Assembly (NCBI GenBank): GCA_016933335.1
Contig: JAFGBD010000032.1
Span: 30,508 to 94,507, forward strand
From: Bacteroidales bacterium
Lineage (GTDB): Bacteria; Bacteroidota; Bacteroidia; Bacteroidales; UBA10428
Reading direction: 5' to 3'
DNA length: 64,000 nucleotides
Shown: in pieces, positions 10,102 through 19,027 of the stretch
Layout of the letters: each line of letters starts with the position of its first letter
Numbering within the stretch: position 1 is the first letter of the stretch
Notes under the pieces: model-generated
Told to the model about the DNA's origin: nothing
Databases searched by the model: none
What the model saw: the letters and a program-made list of their open reading frames with translations, nothing else
Position numbers and translations under genes: made by a program

Positions 10102-11370
10102 TTATTTTATTGAATCCTTAATTCCCAGTCTCTGATAATTGGTGGCTTTTTCAAAACCCTCGATCCTGAATTTTTTTCTGTCCCTGACCATCCGGGTCAT
10201 CCGGCTGAGATCAAAAAAACCGAAAAAGACAGGGAACACGAAGCTTTCACTATCTGATGTCCGGATAACATAGCGCTCCAGGTCTGGATGAATTCTTATC
10301 ATATCAAATAATCCTGTTCCCGGATAAACCCTGTAAAAAAAGTTTATTCCAACTGTCTGAACTGGCTGTTTATCCAGAAAGTCCATCATTTTTTCTGCAT
10401 TTCCCATCTCTTCATAGGGGAATCCTGTGGACAGGTCAACGGCAACCTTCAATTGATATTTGTTTGCGAGAAACAACAGATCTCCGATCATCTTCAGATA
10501 ATCCTTGCCGGTGTTCTGTGTATCCATGCTCAGTGTTAACATGTCGGCTCCTGACTGATGCAGCCAGTAGAACAAATCTTCATCAAAAGGCTCCGGTTTC
10601 ATGTAGAGTGCCCATTTAACCGGGCCTGAAACGGATTTTATGGCCTTGCATACTTCGGTGCAATGCTCAATTTCCAGGTTAAATTCACTGTCGCACAGGT
10701 GAAAATGATGATATCCCAGTTTTCTGATCATGGCGATTTCCTTTCCAACCTGTCCAGGATCATGAAAGATGATCCTTTTGTTTGATTCTGTGCAAAAAAT
10801 GCATTTTCCGTCACACCCGATCTGGGTTCTGAAACCTACAATGCCATTATTTCTGATATAGGAAGCATAATCAGATACAATCTTCCTTTCAAATTCATGT
10901 GCTGAGGCGGTAAAGTCCTCATAACCGTTCAATATTTTCTCCTCACAGTTACCGTTTTCAAGAGACTTTATCAGTCTGATAAAGGCATATTCACCCGGAC
11001 CGCAAACACCATAATCTGCTCCTGTATATTCAATGATTTGTTCCGGCATAATTGAGAATCCTGATCCGCCGAGTACCGTCACACAACCGCATGATTTGCA
11101 TATACCTGTATATTTTTTAATTGCGGGCAGAAAGAATTCGTTCTGATGATACAGTACGGTGTCTGTTTGCCGGACTGTAATAGCAGCGATATCCGGAAGA
11201 TAATCGTTCAGGGTTCTGAGAAGCTCATCTTCAGGTGCTTCAGAAAAACACAGATCAAGAACCGAAAATTCAATATCCCGTGAAAGGAGGGATGCTGACA
11301 GATACTCAATTCCCACCGGAATAACAGGAGGGTAATGATATCTGTTCGGATTAATAAATAATACTCTCAT
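10102..11370 (-). CDS. B12-binding-type radical SAM protein
   Basis: 422 residues. The N-terminal ~140 residues look like a cobalamin-binding Rossmann domain (MRVLFINPNRYHYPPVIPVG, GGSGFSIMPEQIIEYTGADY); the DxHxxG cobalamin ligand is not evident. The radical SAM core has the Fe-S motif C-x3-C-x2-C in QIGCDGKCIFCTES at about residues 180-193. Members of this class include methyltransferases and oxidoreductases. The substrate is unknown and the neighbours give no clear pathway. A DKQPVQTVGINFFYRVYPGTGL segment is typical of the C-terminal half. The start ATG is the first in frame. Confidence 0.82.
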   Translation of the reverse strand: MRVLFINPNRYHYPPVIPVGIEYLSASLLSRDIEFSVLDLCFSEAPEDELLRTLNDYLPDIAAITVRQTDTVLYHQNEFFLPAIKKYTGICKSCGCVTVLGGSGFSIMPEQIIEYTGADYGVCGPGEYAFIRLIKSLENGNCEEKILNGYEDFTASAHEFERKIVSDYASYIRNNGIVGFRTQIGCDGKCIFCTESNKRIIFHDPGQVGKEIAMIRKLGYHHFHLCDSEFNLEIEHCTEVCKAIKSVSGPVKWALYMKPEPFDEDLFYWLHQSGADMLTLSMDTQNTGKDYLKMIGDLLFLANKYQLKVAVDLSTGFPYEEMGNAEKMMDFLDKQPVQTVGINFFYRVYPGTGLFDMIRIHPDLERYVIRTSDSESFVFPVFFGFFDLSRMTRMVRDRKKFRIEGFEKATNYQRLGIKDSIK

Positions 11371-11481
11371 CCTTCACCTGAAAAAAAACAACATACAAAT
11401 ATATCAGAACATGGTGAGAATGGTTGCCGATTCTTGTCCATCTTTCATAAATTCCTTAATTTTATCTAAAATCATACAATC

Positions 11482-12879
11482 ATGTACCCAGAATGCAAAT
11501 ACAAATTACGGTTTGCTTTAACGGCATTGTTTTTCGGATTATCTTCATTGATTTTCGGTCAAACGGGAAATATGGTAATCAATCCGGATTTTGAGGATCA
11601 TGATGAATGTCCGGAATCTCATAATCCTGAAAACCAGTCTCATAAACTTGTTCCAGGGTGGTCTTATCCGACTTTTGCCGCACCTGATTATTTCAATCGC
11701 TGCGGCTCAAAAGACGCTGATGTGCCACAGAATTTTGCCGGCTACAGTGAACCGAAATCAGGTGACGGTTATGTGGGAGCCATACTGACAGGTAGCGATG
11801 AAAGCAGGCGGGAATACATTCAGGGTGAATTGATCACCCCCATGATAGCCGGGGAGAAATATTGTGTAACATATCACTACAGGCTTGCCTCGGGTTCAAG
11901 GCTTGCTGTGGATCAGATCAGCGTATATTTTTCCAATGCCAGGATTGTGACAGAGGGCATCGAAGCGATGGGCGTAATTCCCCAGCTGACCACCCGCGAA
12001 GGATTGTTTTTTGATAATGTGGAGGACTGGGAACAGGTTTGTCAGGTATATGAAGCCAAAGGAGGTGAGAAGTATTTTACGATCGGGAATTTCAAAAACT
12101 ATGAAAACACGAATTATGTTGTTACAGACAAGAATATTGTAAATCTGAGAAACAAGGCTTATGCCTATTATTATTTTGATGATGTGGCCGTGCGAAAAAT
12201 AGACGATTGCAATGTTTGTCCCTGTATCCTGCATAATTTCGAGGCCAGGATCGTAGACTCAAGCTATACAGGGGGCAGGGATCCTATAACAGGAGAGGTC
12301 AAAAGGATTATCAACGACGGACATATAAGGATTGCCATGGTCGGGGGAACACCTCCTTATAAGGTAGTCTGGAATAATAAAACCACAGGCAGCGAATTGA
12401 AGAATCTTCCGGCAGGGAGATATGAATATGTCGCATCTGATTATTACAACTGCAAATCAAAAGGAACCGTCATCTTTACAGAACCCGGGATTACATCAGA
12501 TAAATTTGAAGACGGACTGAAAAACATACAGGAAGGATCATCAATTGTCCTGAGGAACATCTTTTTTGAATTCAACAAGACTGACCTGTTACCGGAATCG
12601 TATGAAGAACTTGACAAAGTGGTTGCTTTCATGGTTGAGAATGATATCAGGAAAATAGAAATTTCCGGTCATACCGACAGCGAAGGTTCGGAAACATATA
12701 ATCAGAAACTCTCTGAGGGAAGGGCAGCCTCTGTTGTAGGCTATCTTGTGAGTCATGGCGTCGATCCTTCACGCATGACAGCAACAGGATGCGGAGAATC
12801 AAGGCCGATAGATACAAACCGGAGTGAGGAGGGCAGGGCACAGAACCGGAGGGTTGAGTTTACACTGATAAAAAGATAA
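11482..12879 (+). CDS. OmpA-family envelope protein
   Basis: 465 residues with a signal peptide ending near SLIFGQ. Residues ~25-220 look like a beta-sandwich of the carbohydrate-binding type (NMVINPDFEDHDECPES, VPGWSYPTFAAPDYFN). A short SprB/PKD-like repeat follows (GGTPPYKVVWNNKTTGSEL, LPAGRYEYVASDYYNC). The C-terminal ~115 residues form an OmpA peptidoglycan-binding domain (ISGHTDSEGSETYNQKLSEG, NRRVEF end). The protein probably links the outer surface to peptidoglycan. The OmpA call is firm; the role of the N-terminal domain is inferred. The next gene is 107 bp downstream on the same strand. Confidence 0.88.
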   Translation: MYPECKYKLRFALTALFFGLSSLIFGQTGNMVINPDFEDHDECPESHNPENQSHKLVPGWSYPTFAAPDYFNRCGSKDADVPQNFAGYSEPKSGDGYVGAILTGSDESRREYIQGELITPMIAGEKYCVTYHYRLASGSRLAVDQISVYFSNARIVTEGIEAMGVIPQLTTREGLFFDNVEDWEQVCQVYEAKGGEKYFTIGNFKNYENTNYVVTDKNIVNLRNKAYAYYYFDDVAVRKIDDCNVCPCILHNFEARIVDSSYTGGRDPITGEVKRIINDGHIRIAMVGGTPPYKVVWNNKTTGSELKNLPAGRYEYVASDYYNCKSKGTVIFTEPGITSDKFEDGLKNIQEGSSIVLRNIFFEFNKTDLLPESYEELDKVVAFMVENDIRKIEISGHTDSEGSETYNQKLSEGRAASVVGYLVSHGVDPSRMTATGCGESRPIDTNRSEEGRAQNRRVEFTLIKR

Positions 12880-12986
12880 ATATCTGTGAGAAACAATGAG
12901 CTGAATCCTGATAAACCGGAAAATCTATGGTCGTGACAGGTTCTTCGGGATTCATGTAATTAAAAACATAACAATAAATAATACAC

Positions 12987-14957
12987 ATGAAGAAGATCTG
13001 CATCATCATCATCTGTCATTTGTTCCTCCTGAATGTGTTCCCCCAAAACATGAAAAGAGGATTCAAACAGCTGGAAAAGCTTGACTATGAAAAAGCAAAA
13101 GAGATTTTTGACCAGGAGCAGAAGCTTTCAGGCGAAAGCCCCGCTGCTGGTTTTGGACGAATGGTCATTTTTGGTGATGAGAATTCTCCCTATTACAACC
13201 TTATAGAAGCATGGTCTTGTGCCAGGATTGTTCAAAAGAACATAGCTAACCTCGGTCCGGAAGAAAAAGAGATCATAGCTGAATATTTTGTTAATACCGA
13301 AACACGCAGAAGCAACTGGCCGGTCAATAAGAAAATCCTGCAAGCCATTGGTGCTGTTGAAGCCAGATTGATTAAGTATATCAGAGAGGAAAACAACCTC
13401 AGACTTGCATACGACGTTATTGAAAAATTCCCCGACTTCAGATATTATAATAATGTCATACATATACGTAACCAGCTTGAATTCAGAAAATATGAGAAAC
13501 AAAATACGCTTGACGGATACCTGGAATTCATGAGTAAATTTCCTGAAGCCGCACAGAACGAGAAAGCAATAAAATACCGCGATAAGATGGCATTTGAAAA
13601 AGCAAGGAGCATCAATACAGTGGATGCCTATGAAAACTATATGAAAAGATATCCAAAGGCAGCTGACTATGGCAATGCCATTAAGCTCAGAAATGCAGCT
13701 GCATTCAGACTGGCAAAGCAGCAAAATACAATCGAGGCGTTTGAGTATTTTATTAACAGGTACCACGATGCCCTTGAAATACCTGATGCGAAAAGGATTC
13801 AGCAACAGCTTCTGTACGATTATGCCAGAAAAATACAAACGCTGGAAGCATATAACGAATTTATTGCCAAATATCCTGAAGGCAGTCAGTACATCGATAT
13901 CTTTAATCTGAAGTCCCTTGATCTCGGCATGAAATTCTTCAACGCCTCGGGGTTAAACTGGAATAATGTTGTCTGGTGCAGAAGCTTTGATAATAAGATG
14001 TTTCCGGAGAACGCAGCCGGACTGGCTGTGACGGCAACAAATAACTATATTGTGGCCGGTAATACCATGCAAACCGATTCTGCATACAGGGATGCATGGA
14101 TCATAAAGCTGGATGAGAACGGAAAAATGATCTGGAACAAGATAGTAGGAGGCAGGTACCATGACAGTATCCTCGCAGTTACTCTTAATAACGACCAGGA
14201 TATTTTAGCTCTCGGATATACCTGGTTAACACCGGATAGTGCTTCAAAGGAGGGATGGTTATTCAAGATTGATGACGAAGGCAGGAAGATCTGGAACAGA
14301 AGTCTTGGTAAATGGAATATTACTTCGTTCACAATAAATTCAGCAAATGAAATTTTCATCGGGGGATATCAGCAAAATGATTCACTGGAAAATAAATACA
14401 GGCTGATGGTTATCAATAACGGGGGAAAGAAACTATGGGAAAGAACCTATGTCTCATCGGGAGAAATAACAGGCATGCTGACCGGATATGACGACAATAT
14501 TACTATAGGAGGTTCCGGATGGACATTTAAAATGACTGCGAAAGGATATATTATCCGGGAAAATCATTTTGAAAACAAAGACAGCATTACATGTATTACC
14601 GGGCTGACTGACGGTAGCATATTACTTGGCGGTTTGAGGGATTCCACGAGAAGAATGCTGGTGAAATTTGACAGTAACGGCAGGAAAGTCTGGGAAAGAA
14701 TTCATGATAATCCTGAATCCACAGTACTGAAAAGCATACAACCTGTCAGTAACTCCGGTTATCTTGGTTACCTGACTTCACCCGGCAGGGAGATGCTGGT
14801 TTATTACGGTCTTAATGGTGATGAGCAGCATCATGTTCCGATACCTCACAATTTGAAAATAAGCTCGTATTTAATGGATGTCCGGGGAAATCTGATGATT
14901 CAGATGACTGCTGGCGGGAATATGATCCTGATAAAAAACACAGGTTCGGATCTTTAG
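12987..14957 (+). CDS. Secreted helical-repeat plus beta-propeller protein, function unknown
   Basis: 656 residues with a signal peptide ending near NVFPQ. Residues ~150-300 contain about four copies of a ~38-residue helical repeat with the theme NTxDAYExFxxKYPxA (NTLDGYLEFMSKFPEA, NTVDAYENYMKRYPKA, NTIEAFEYFINRYHDA, QTLEAYNEFIAKYPEG). From residue ~320 on there are blades with the theme AWIIKLDENGKMIWNK, typical of PQQ-like/BamB-like propellers. Such proteins are usually periplasmic or surface scaffolds. I do not recognise a specific function. It follows the OmpA gene in the same direction. Confidence 0.7.
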   Translation: MKKICIIIICHLFLLNVFPQNMKRGFKQLEKLDYEKAKEIFDQEQKLSGESPAAGFGRMVIFGDENSPYYNLIEAWSCARIVQKNIANLGPEEKEIIAEYFVNTETRRSNWPVNKKILQAIGAVEARLIKYIREENNLRLAYDVIEKFPDFRYYNNVIHIRNQLEFRKYEKQNTLDGYLEFMSKFPEAAQNEKAIKYRDKMAFEKARSINTVDAYENYMKRYPKAADYGNAIKLRNAAAFRLAKQQNTIEAFEYFINRYHDALEIPDAKRIQQQLLYDYARKIQTLEAYNEFIAKYPEGSQYIDIFNLKSLDLGMKFFNASGLNWNNVVWCRSFDNKMFPENAAGLAVTATNNYIVAGNTMQTDSAYRDAWIIKLDENGKMIWNKIVGGRYHDSILAVTLNNDQDILALGYTWLTPDSASKEGWLFKIDDEGRKIWNRSLGKWNITSFTINSANEIFIGGYQQNDSLENKYRLMVINNGGKKLWERTYVSSGEITGMLTGYDDNITIGGSGWTFKMTAKGYIIRENHFENKDSITCITGLTDGSILLGGLRDSTRRMLVKFDSNGRKVWERIHDNPESTVLKSIQPVSNSGYLGYLTSPGREMLVYYGLNGDEQHHVPIPHNLKISSYLMDVRGNLMIQMTAGGNMILIKNTGSDL

Positions 14958-15146
14958 TTATCCGGCTGACTTATTATTTATTGCAGGGTAAATGGCATCC
15001 TCTTCATTCTCTGTGCATACAGGTGCATAAATTACAAGTATCATCAGGAGAACAAAGCATAATATGAAGAAATAGAACAATCCGAACAAAAAAAGATTTG
15101 TCAATAAAATATTGATATTCGTCAACAATATTGATAGATTAATCAT
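14958..15146 (-). CDS. Candidate small membrane protein beside the left TTGACGAA array
   Basis: A 62-codon frame with a strongly hydrophobic stretch (LFGLFYFFILCFVLLMILVI) followed by a polar acidic tail (CTENEEDAI). It fills the gap between two plus-strand genes. Its first ~17 codons overlap the 21-bp-spaced TTGACGAA repeats, so the true start may lie further in, for example at a TTG near 15090. The layout of hydrophobic helix, then an Ala-Pro, then a charged tail is also seen in the 31-residue peptide at 18778. Coding status is uncertain because no homologue is known to me and composition alone could produce this frame. Confidence 0.35.
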   Translation of the reverse strand: MINLSILLTNINILLTNLFLFGLFYFFILCFVLLMILVIYAPVCTENEEDAIYPAINNKSAG

Positions 15147-15167
15147 CGTTTTTTAACTGTTCGTCAA
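15097..15167 (-). promoter_or_regulatory. Left array of 21-bp-spaced TTGACGAA direct repeats
   Basis: On the minus strand TTGACGAA occurs at 15160-15167 and 15118-15125, and TTGACAAA at 15097-15104. A degenerate unit sits at 15139-15146. All four are spaced exactly 21 bp. The same octamer and period occur at 18675-18724 on the other strand. Two helical turns between sites suggests cooperative binding of one protein on one DNA face. The array points left, toward the small membrane ORF, and is also upstream of the phosphatase gene at 15244. Which gene it controls is not known. Confidence 0.6.
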
Positions 15168-15243
15168 ACTTTGTAAATACTTTTACGTAATTTTATCGTA
15201 AAAGATGTGTTTTCCCCCTTTTTTTTTTTGATAAAAAAAAGAA

Positions 15244-16074
15244 ATGTCTTCTGATAAAGAGCTGCATTCGACCATTCACAATCTGAAACATGAGATTCAC
15301 CGGCAAAAGAAAGAGTTGACCGAAAGCATCAGATATGCCAGTTACATTCAGAAAGCTTTATTACCTTCACCCTTGTTGTTCAAAAAATTACTGCCTGATC
15401 ATTTTGTTCTTTTTCAACCCAAAGACATTGTCAGCGGGGACTTTTTCTGGATTACCAGGAAAAAATCAGATATCATTATTGCCGTGGCAGATTGTACCGG
15501 CCATGGTGTTCCCGGAGCGTTTATGAGTATTCTGGGGATCACAACCCTGAATGAGGTGATAAACAGAGGATCTTACTCTTCTGCAGGATCAATTCTAAAC
15601 CAGCTCAGGGAGGGCATCATGAAGGCACTAAATCAGACCGGGGAAGAGTATGAGCAGAAGGATGGTATTGATATGGCAATCTGCAAATTAAATACTGAAA
15701 GTAATGAGATTGAATATGCCGGTGCGTTTAATCCGATTTATATTATCCAGAACAGGCGGCTTACCGAAATTGATGGAGATAAAATGCCTATTGGTATATC
15801 GGCAGAAGAAGAGAGACCATTTAAAACCCACAGGTTTTCTTTGAAACCTGATAATGTCATCTATCTTTTCACAGATGGTTTTGTGGATCAATTTGGAGGT
15901 GCCATGGGGAAAAAATACAAATACCAGCCCTTCCGGAAACTGATTCTGAAGATCCATGAATTACCCATGCATAAACAAAAAGAAATGCTTCTAAATGAAT
16001 TTGAAAAATGGAAAGGATCCCATCAACAGCTCGATGATCTGTTGATTGTTGGTTTCAGGTACCAATGTGGATAA
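15244..16074 (+). CDS. SpoIIE/RsbU-type PP2C protein phosphatase
   Basis: 276 residues. A short N-terminal coiled coil (HNLKHEIHRQKKELTESI) is followed by a complete SpoIIE domain. Metal-binding motifs are present: DIVSGDFFW, ADCTGHGVPGAFMS, LFTDGFVDQF and QLDDLLIVGF. This family removes phosphate from Ser/Thr of anti-sigma-factor antagonists or related regulators. No sensory domain is fused, so the input must come from a partner. The ATPase gene starts 73 bp downstream on the same strand, so the two may be co-transcribed. No STAS or anti-sigma gene is visible in the window. Confidence 0.9.
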   Translation: MSSDKELHSTIHNLKHEIHRQKKELTESIRYASYIQKALLPSPLLFKKLLPDHFVLFQPKDIVSGDFFWITRKKSDIIIAVADCTGHGVPGAFMSILGITTLNEVINRGSYSSAGSILNQLREGIMKALNQTGEEYEQKDGIDMAICKLNTESNEIEYAGAFNPIYIIQNRRLTEIDGDKMPIGISAEEERPFKTHRFSLKPDNVIYLFTDGFVDQFGGAMGKKYKYQPFRKLILKIHELPMHKQKEMLLNEFEKWKGSHQQLDDLLIVGFRYQCG

Positions 16075-16147
16075 CTCTTATCAGTCAATGTAAAATTGAC
16101 TTAAAATTTTAGCTATTTTCACTTTTGAATCAATTATTACAAATAAC

Positions 16148-18475
16148 ATGAGATTCAGGGGATTCAAGATCAATAACTACCGGTCAATTGTTGATTCCGG
16201 ATGGAATTTTCTTGCCTATGATAACATTACAGCACTGATTGGCCAGAATGAATCCGGGAAAACATCTGTACTTGAAGCATTAATGAGTTACTATGACGGA
16301 AAAATTTCTGATGATGTATTACGGAGTGATATGACATTTCCGGTTGTCTGTTGCATGTTTGAGTTGAATGATAAGAATATCAGCCAGTTAATAGACACAT
16401 CCAGAATATCTGAAGAACTCAGAGATATCATCAATAATAAGAAAGAGATCATTCTTCAGCGTGAATGGAAACCGGACAGAACCAGCTCGGTTACAGTCGG
16501 GGATGATGATGTCAGGGATTATTATTTAAAAATACAGCAAGCAAAAGAAGAGCTTGAGAAACTTGTTCAAAAGGAAATCAATGATTTACTGTCTAAAGCT
16601 GATAAGGTACTTGATGAAATGGAGCTTGCAGAACGCGAAAAACAGGAAGCCAGAAATGATCTTAACCAGTGGTACCTGAAACTTGAAGAAGCTAAGAAAA
16701 GTCTGAAAAAGGCAAGAAAACATGATGCCAGACTTATTGCAGAACAAGAACTTGACACAGTTCAGCAGCTATACGGTCAAAGTGAAGAACAGTTTAACAG
16801 CAAGGTGAAGCTCTTTGAAGAAAAAAAGCTGATTACACAGGAATTATCAGAAAAAGTAACTGTTTGCAAAAGGTGCACTGAGGCTATAGAGAAAGTGAAA
16901 GCTGCGGCACAGGATCTGGAGTCATTAAGCAAGCAACTGAGAGAAGCAGAGCACCTGTATGATATCTATTCAAATGAGAAAGAAAAGAAGACTGCCCAGC
17001 AGAAACTTGAAAAATGCAGGATGGATCTGGCCAGGATTCAGAAAATCCATAATGACGCCATTGAACATGAAAAAATTCAGAAAGCCACTGCCGCACGTGT
17101 GTTTAATGGTCAGAATTTCAGGATTGCCGAGACTGAAGCAATTGCCGAACTGAAAAACGAAAAAAGATACCTGACACCTGAAGATATTGGTAACCAGATT
17201 TTTGAACATATCCCCCAGTTTGATTTTTTTGAAGATTTCAGTAGCCTGCTTCCGAATAAAATAGACCTTGAAGACCTGCTTTCAGCCAATGTTCATGCAG
17301 AAGGTTATAAAGCTGCACAGAATTTTTTATTGATTGCCGGCCTTAATTCTGATTTTTTCCGTGAAAAAAACCACCGTATTCTCAAGCAGAAAATTGAGAA
17401 TCTGAACAGTGAGATTGCCATTGACTTTCAGGATTACTGGAGGCAAAATGTCGGGAAAGACAATAAAATAAGGCTGAATTTTGAACTTGAACATTACGAT
17501 TACAGTGTCCCTGAAAAAAGTGGCAAACCTTATCTTGAATTCTGGATAAAAGACAAGCAGGAACGTTTATATCCAAAACAACGGAGCAGGGGAGTCAGAT
17601 GGTTTCTTTCATTCTATCTTGAACTGAAAGCCACAGCTTTGCAAAATTCACAGAACAGGGTATTGCTGATAGATGAGCCCGGATTGAGCCTGCATGCAAG
17701 AGCTCAGGAAGATGTACTTAAAGTATTTGAAGATCTTAAGGATGCAATGCAAATCATTTATTGTACACATTCACCACATCTTGTGGACGTAAATAAGCTT
17801 TACAGAATACTTGCTGTCCAGAGGGCTGATGAAAATGATGAAAACAGTGAAACGGTTATACTGGATGCAAAATCTTTACCTCTTGCATCTTCGGATACCC
17901 TTTCTCCGATATATTCCCTGATGGGCGCCAGACTGAATGAGCAGCAGTATATCAAACAAAAGAATAATCTTATTGTACAGGATACCATTGTTTATTATTA
18001 TCTGAATGTAATGTCAAAATTATTGGACATCCGGTTTGATGTGCATTATATACCAGCCACCGGAACAGAAGGGATAAGGATACTTGCAAATGTTCTTACG
18101 GGCTGGAAACTTGACTTTTCCATTCTTTTGTTTGGTAATGGAGAGAACAGGGAATTTGCTGAAACAATAAAAAAACAATTATTTATTGGAAAAGAAGCAG
18201 AAGCAGATAAAAGAATAAATATACTGGAAACTTACGCTATGATCGAAGACTTGTTTTCTACCATTGACTTTAAGCGGTTTATCCTTCAAAAACGGGTGGG
18301 GATCACAGAAGCAAACTCAGAATATATACTTACCAATGAATTATCAAGAACATTGCTTGCCGCTTCATTCCTGACTTATGTTCAGGATAACAGGATGAAG
18401 CTGGCTGATTTTGATGAAGAAACACGGAATAATTTCAAAAAACTCTTTGGCACTATTGAGAAGATGATTGCATAA
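16148..18475 (+). CDS. OLD/SMC-like AAA ATPase with degenerate TOPRIM region
   Basis: 775 residues. Walker A is GQNESGKTS at 32-40. A long coiled coil spans about 120-310. The second ATPase half has RSRGVRWFLSFYLELKA (signature), VLLIDEPGLSLHA (Walker B) and CTHSPHLVD (H-loop). In OLD-family nucleases a TOPRIM domain follows, with an LVEGxxD Glu and a later DxD pair. Here the matching segments read LIVQDTIVYYYL and ILLFGNGENREFA, so the catalytic acids appear absent. The protein probably binds DNA or senses it through ATP hydrolysis but is unlikely to cut in the usual TOPRIM way. It may belong to a defence or repair module with the upstream phosphatase. Confidence 0.78.
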   Translation: MRFRGFKINNYRSIVDSGWNFLAYDNITALIGQNESGKTSVLEALMSYYDGKISDDVLRSDMTFPVVCCMFELNDKNISQLIDTSRISEELRDIINNKKEIILQREWKPDRTSSVTVGDDDVRDYYLKIQQAKEELEKLVQKEINDLLSKADKVLDEMELAEREKQEARNDLNQWYLKLEEAKKSLKKARKHDARLIAEQELDTVQQLYGQSEEQFNSKVKLFEEKKLITQELSEKVTVCKRCTEAIEKVKAAAQDLESLSKQLREAEHLYDIYSNEKEKKTAQQKLEKCRMDLARIQKIHNDAIEHEKIQKATAARVFNGQNFRIAETEAIAELKNEKRYLTPEDIGNQIFEHIPQFDFFEDFSSLLPNKIDLEDLLSANVHAEGYKAAQNFLLIAGLNSDFFREKNHRILKQKIENLNSEIAIDFQDYWRQNVGKDNKIRLNFELEHYDYSVPEKSGKPYLEFWIKDKQERLYPKQRSRGVRWFLSFYLELKATALQNSQNRVLLIDEPGLSLHARAQEDVLKVFEDLKDAMQIIYCTHSPHLVDVNKLYRILAVQRADENDENSETVILDAKSLPLASSDTLSPIYSLMGARLNEQQYIKQKNNLIVQDTIVYYYLNVMSKLLDIRFDVHYIPATGTEGIRILANVLTGWKLDFSILLFGNGENREFAETIKKQLFIGKEAEADKRINILETYAMIEDLFSTIDFKRFILQKRVGITEANSEYILTNELSRTLLAASFLTYVQDNRMKLADFDEETRNNFKKLFGTIEKMIA

Positions 18476-18674
18476 TGATCAACATCCTTTTTAGTTCCGC
18501 AGGTTATTGGCAACAATGTATTTTTTATATTGACCGTTAAACATAGAGGATCCTTTCTGTTTGCAGACAGGAAATGAATATTTATTTATTCATTTTTTTA
18601 TTTTTCTGTATATTTTTAGTGAATTGACTGACAACTTTTTGAAACATAATTGATGTTCTTTGCGTATAAAAAAA

Positions 18675-18737
18675 TTGACGAATGGTTAATTTTTTTTGAC
18701 GAACGTATCAATTTATTTGACGAAATTATTATATTTG
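18675..18737 (+). promoter_or_regulatory. Right array of 21-bp-spaced TTGACGAA repeats with -7 box
   Basis: Three perfect TTGACGAA copies lie at 18675-18682, 18696-18703 and 18717-18724, exactly 21 bp apart. A Bacteroidota -7 element TATATTTG follows at 18730-18737. No TTTG -33 box sits at the standard 19-21 bp, so the repeats may replace it as activator sites. The 31-residue ORF starts 40 bp after the -7 box. The rest of the 18476-18777 gap is A/T-rich with nothing else recognised. Confidence 0.65.
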
Positions 18738-18777
18738 TTTCCGTATATTGCATAATTATTCACTAATAACTACAAAA

Positions 18778-18873
18778 ATGGCTGTTTCACTTTTACTTCT
18801 GATTCCGCTTTTCTCACTGGCTGTGATCGGTTATTTTGTATTTACTGCACCTGAATTTAAAGAAATTCGTTAA
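18778..18873 (+). CDS. 31-residue single-pass membrane peptide
   Basis: ATG to TAA gives a peptide of 31 residues with one hydrophobic helix (VSLLLLIPLFSLAVIGYFVF) and a short charged tail (APEFKEIR). It lies between a -7 box at 18730 and a rho-independent terminator at 18897, so it has its own compact transcription unit. That layout is the main argument that it is real. It is too short for routine gene calling. The function is unknown; small membrane peptides often regulate a membrane complex or act as toxins. Confidence 0.55.
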   Translation: MAVSLLLLIPLFSLAVIGYFVFTAPEFKEIR

Positions 18874-18896
18874 TAAAGGCAATTATTTCCCGACAT

Positions 18897-18931
18897 GGAA
18901 GCCAAGAAATTGAATTTTTGGCTTCCTTTTT
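18897..18931 (+). terminator. Rho-independent terminator after the 31-residue ORF
   Basis: Stem GGAAGCCAA (18897-18905) pairs with TTGGCTTCC (18918-18926) and is followed by a T run. Confidence 0.85.
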
Positions 18932-19027
18932 GTTATTCCTATTCCATATCACATTTATCGTTTTATCTTCAAAAGCTTTTTTATAGTTTTGAAGACATTA
19001 TCTTACTTATGTTCTAAATTGAAAAAT

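Noticed and set aside
13128..13838. 236-codon minus-strand ORF
   Set aside because: Antisense to the repeat/propeller gene, Cys- and Phe-rich composition typical of a shadow frame.
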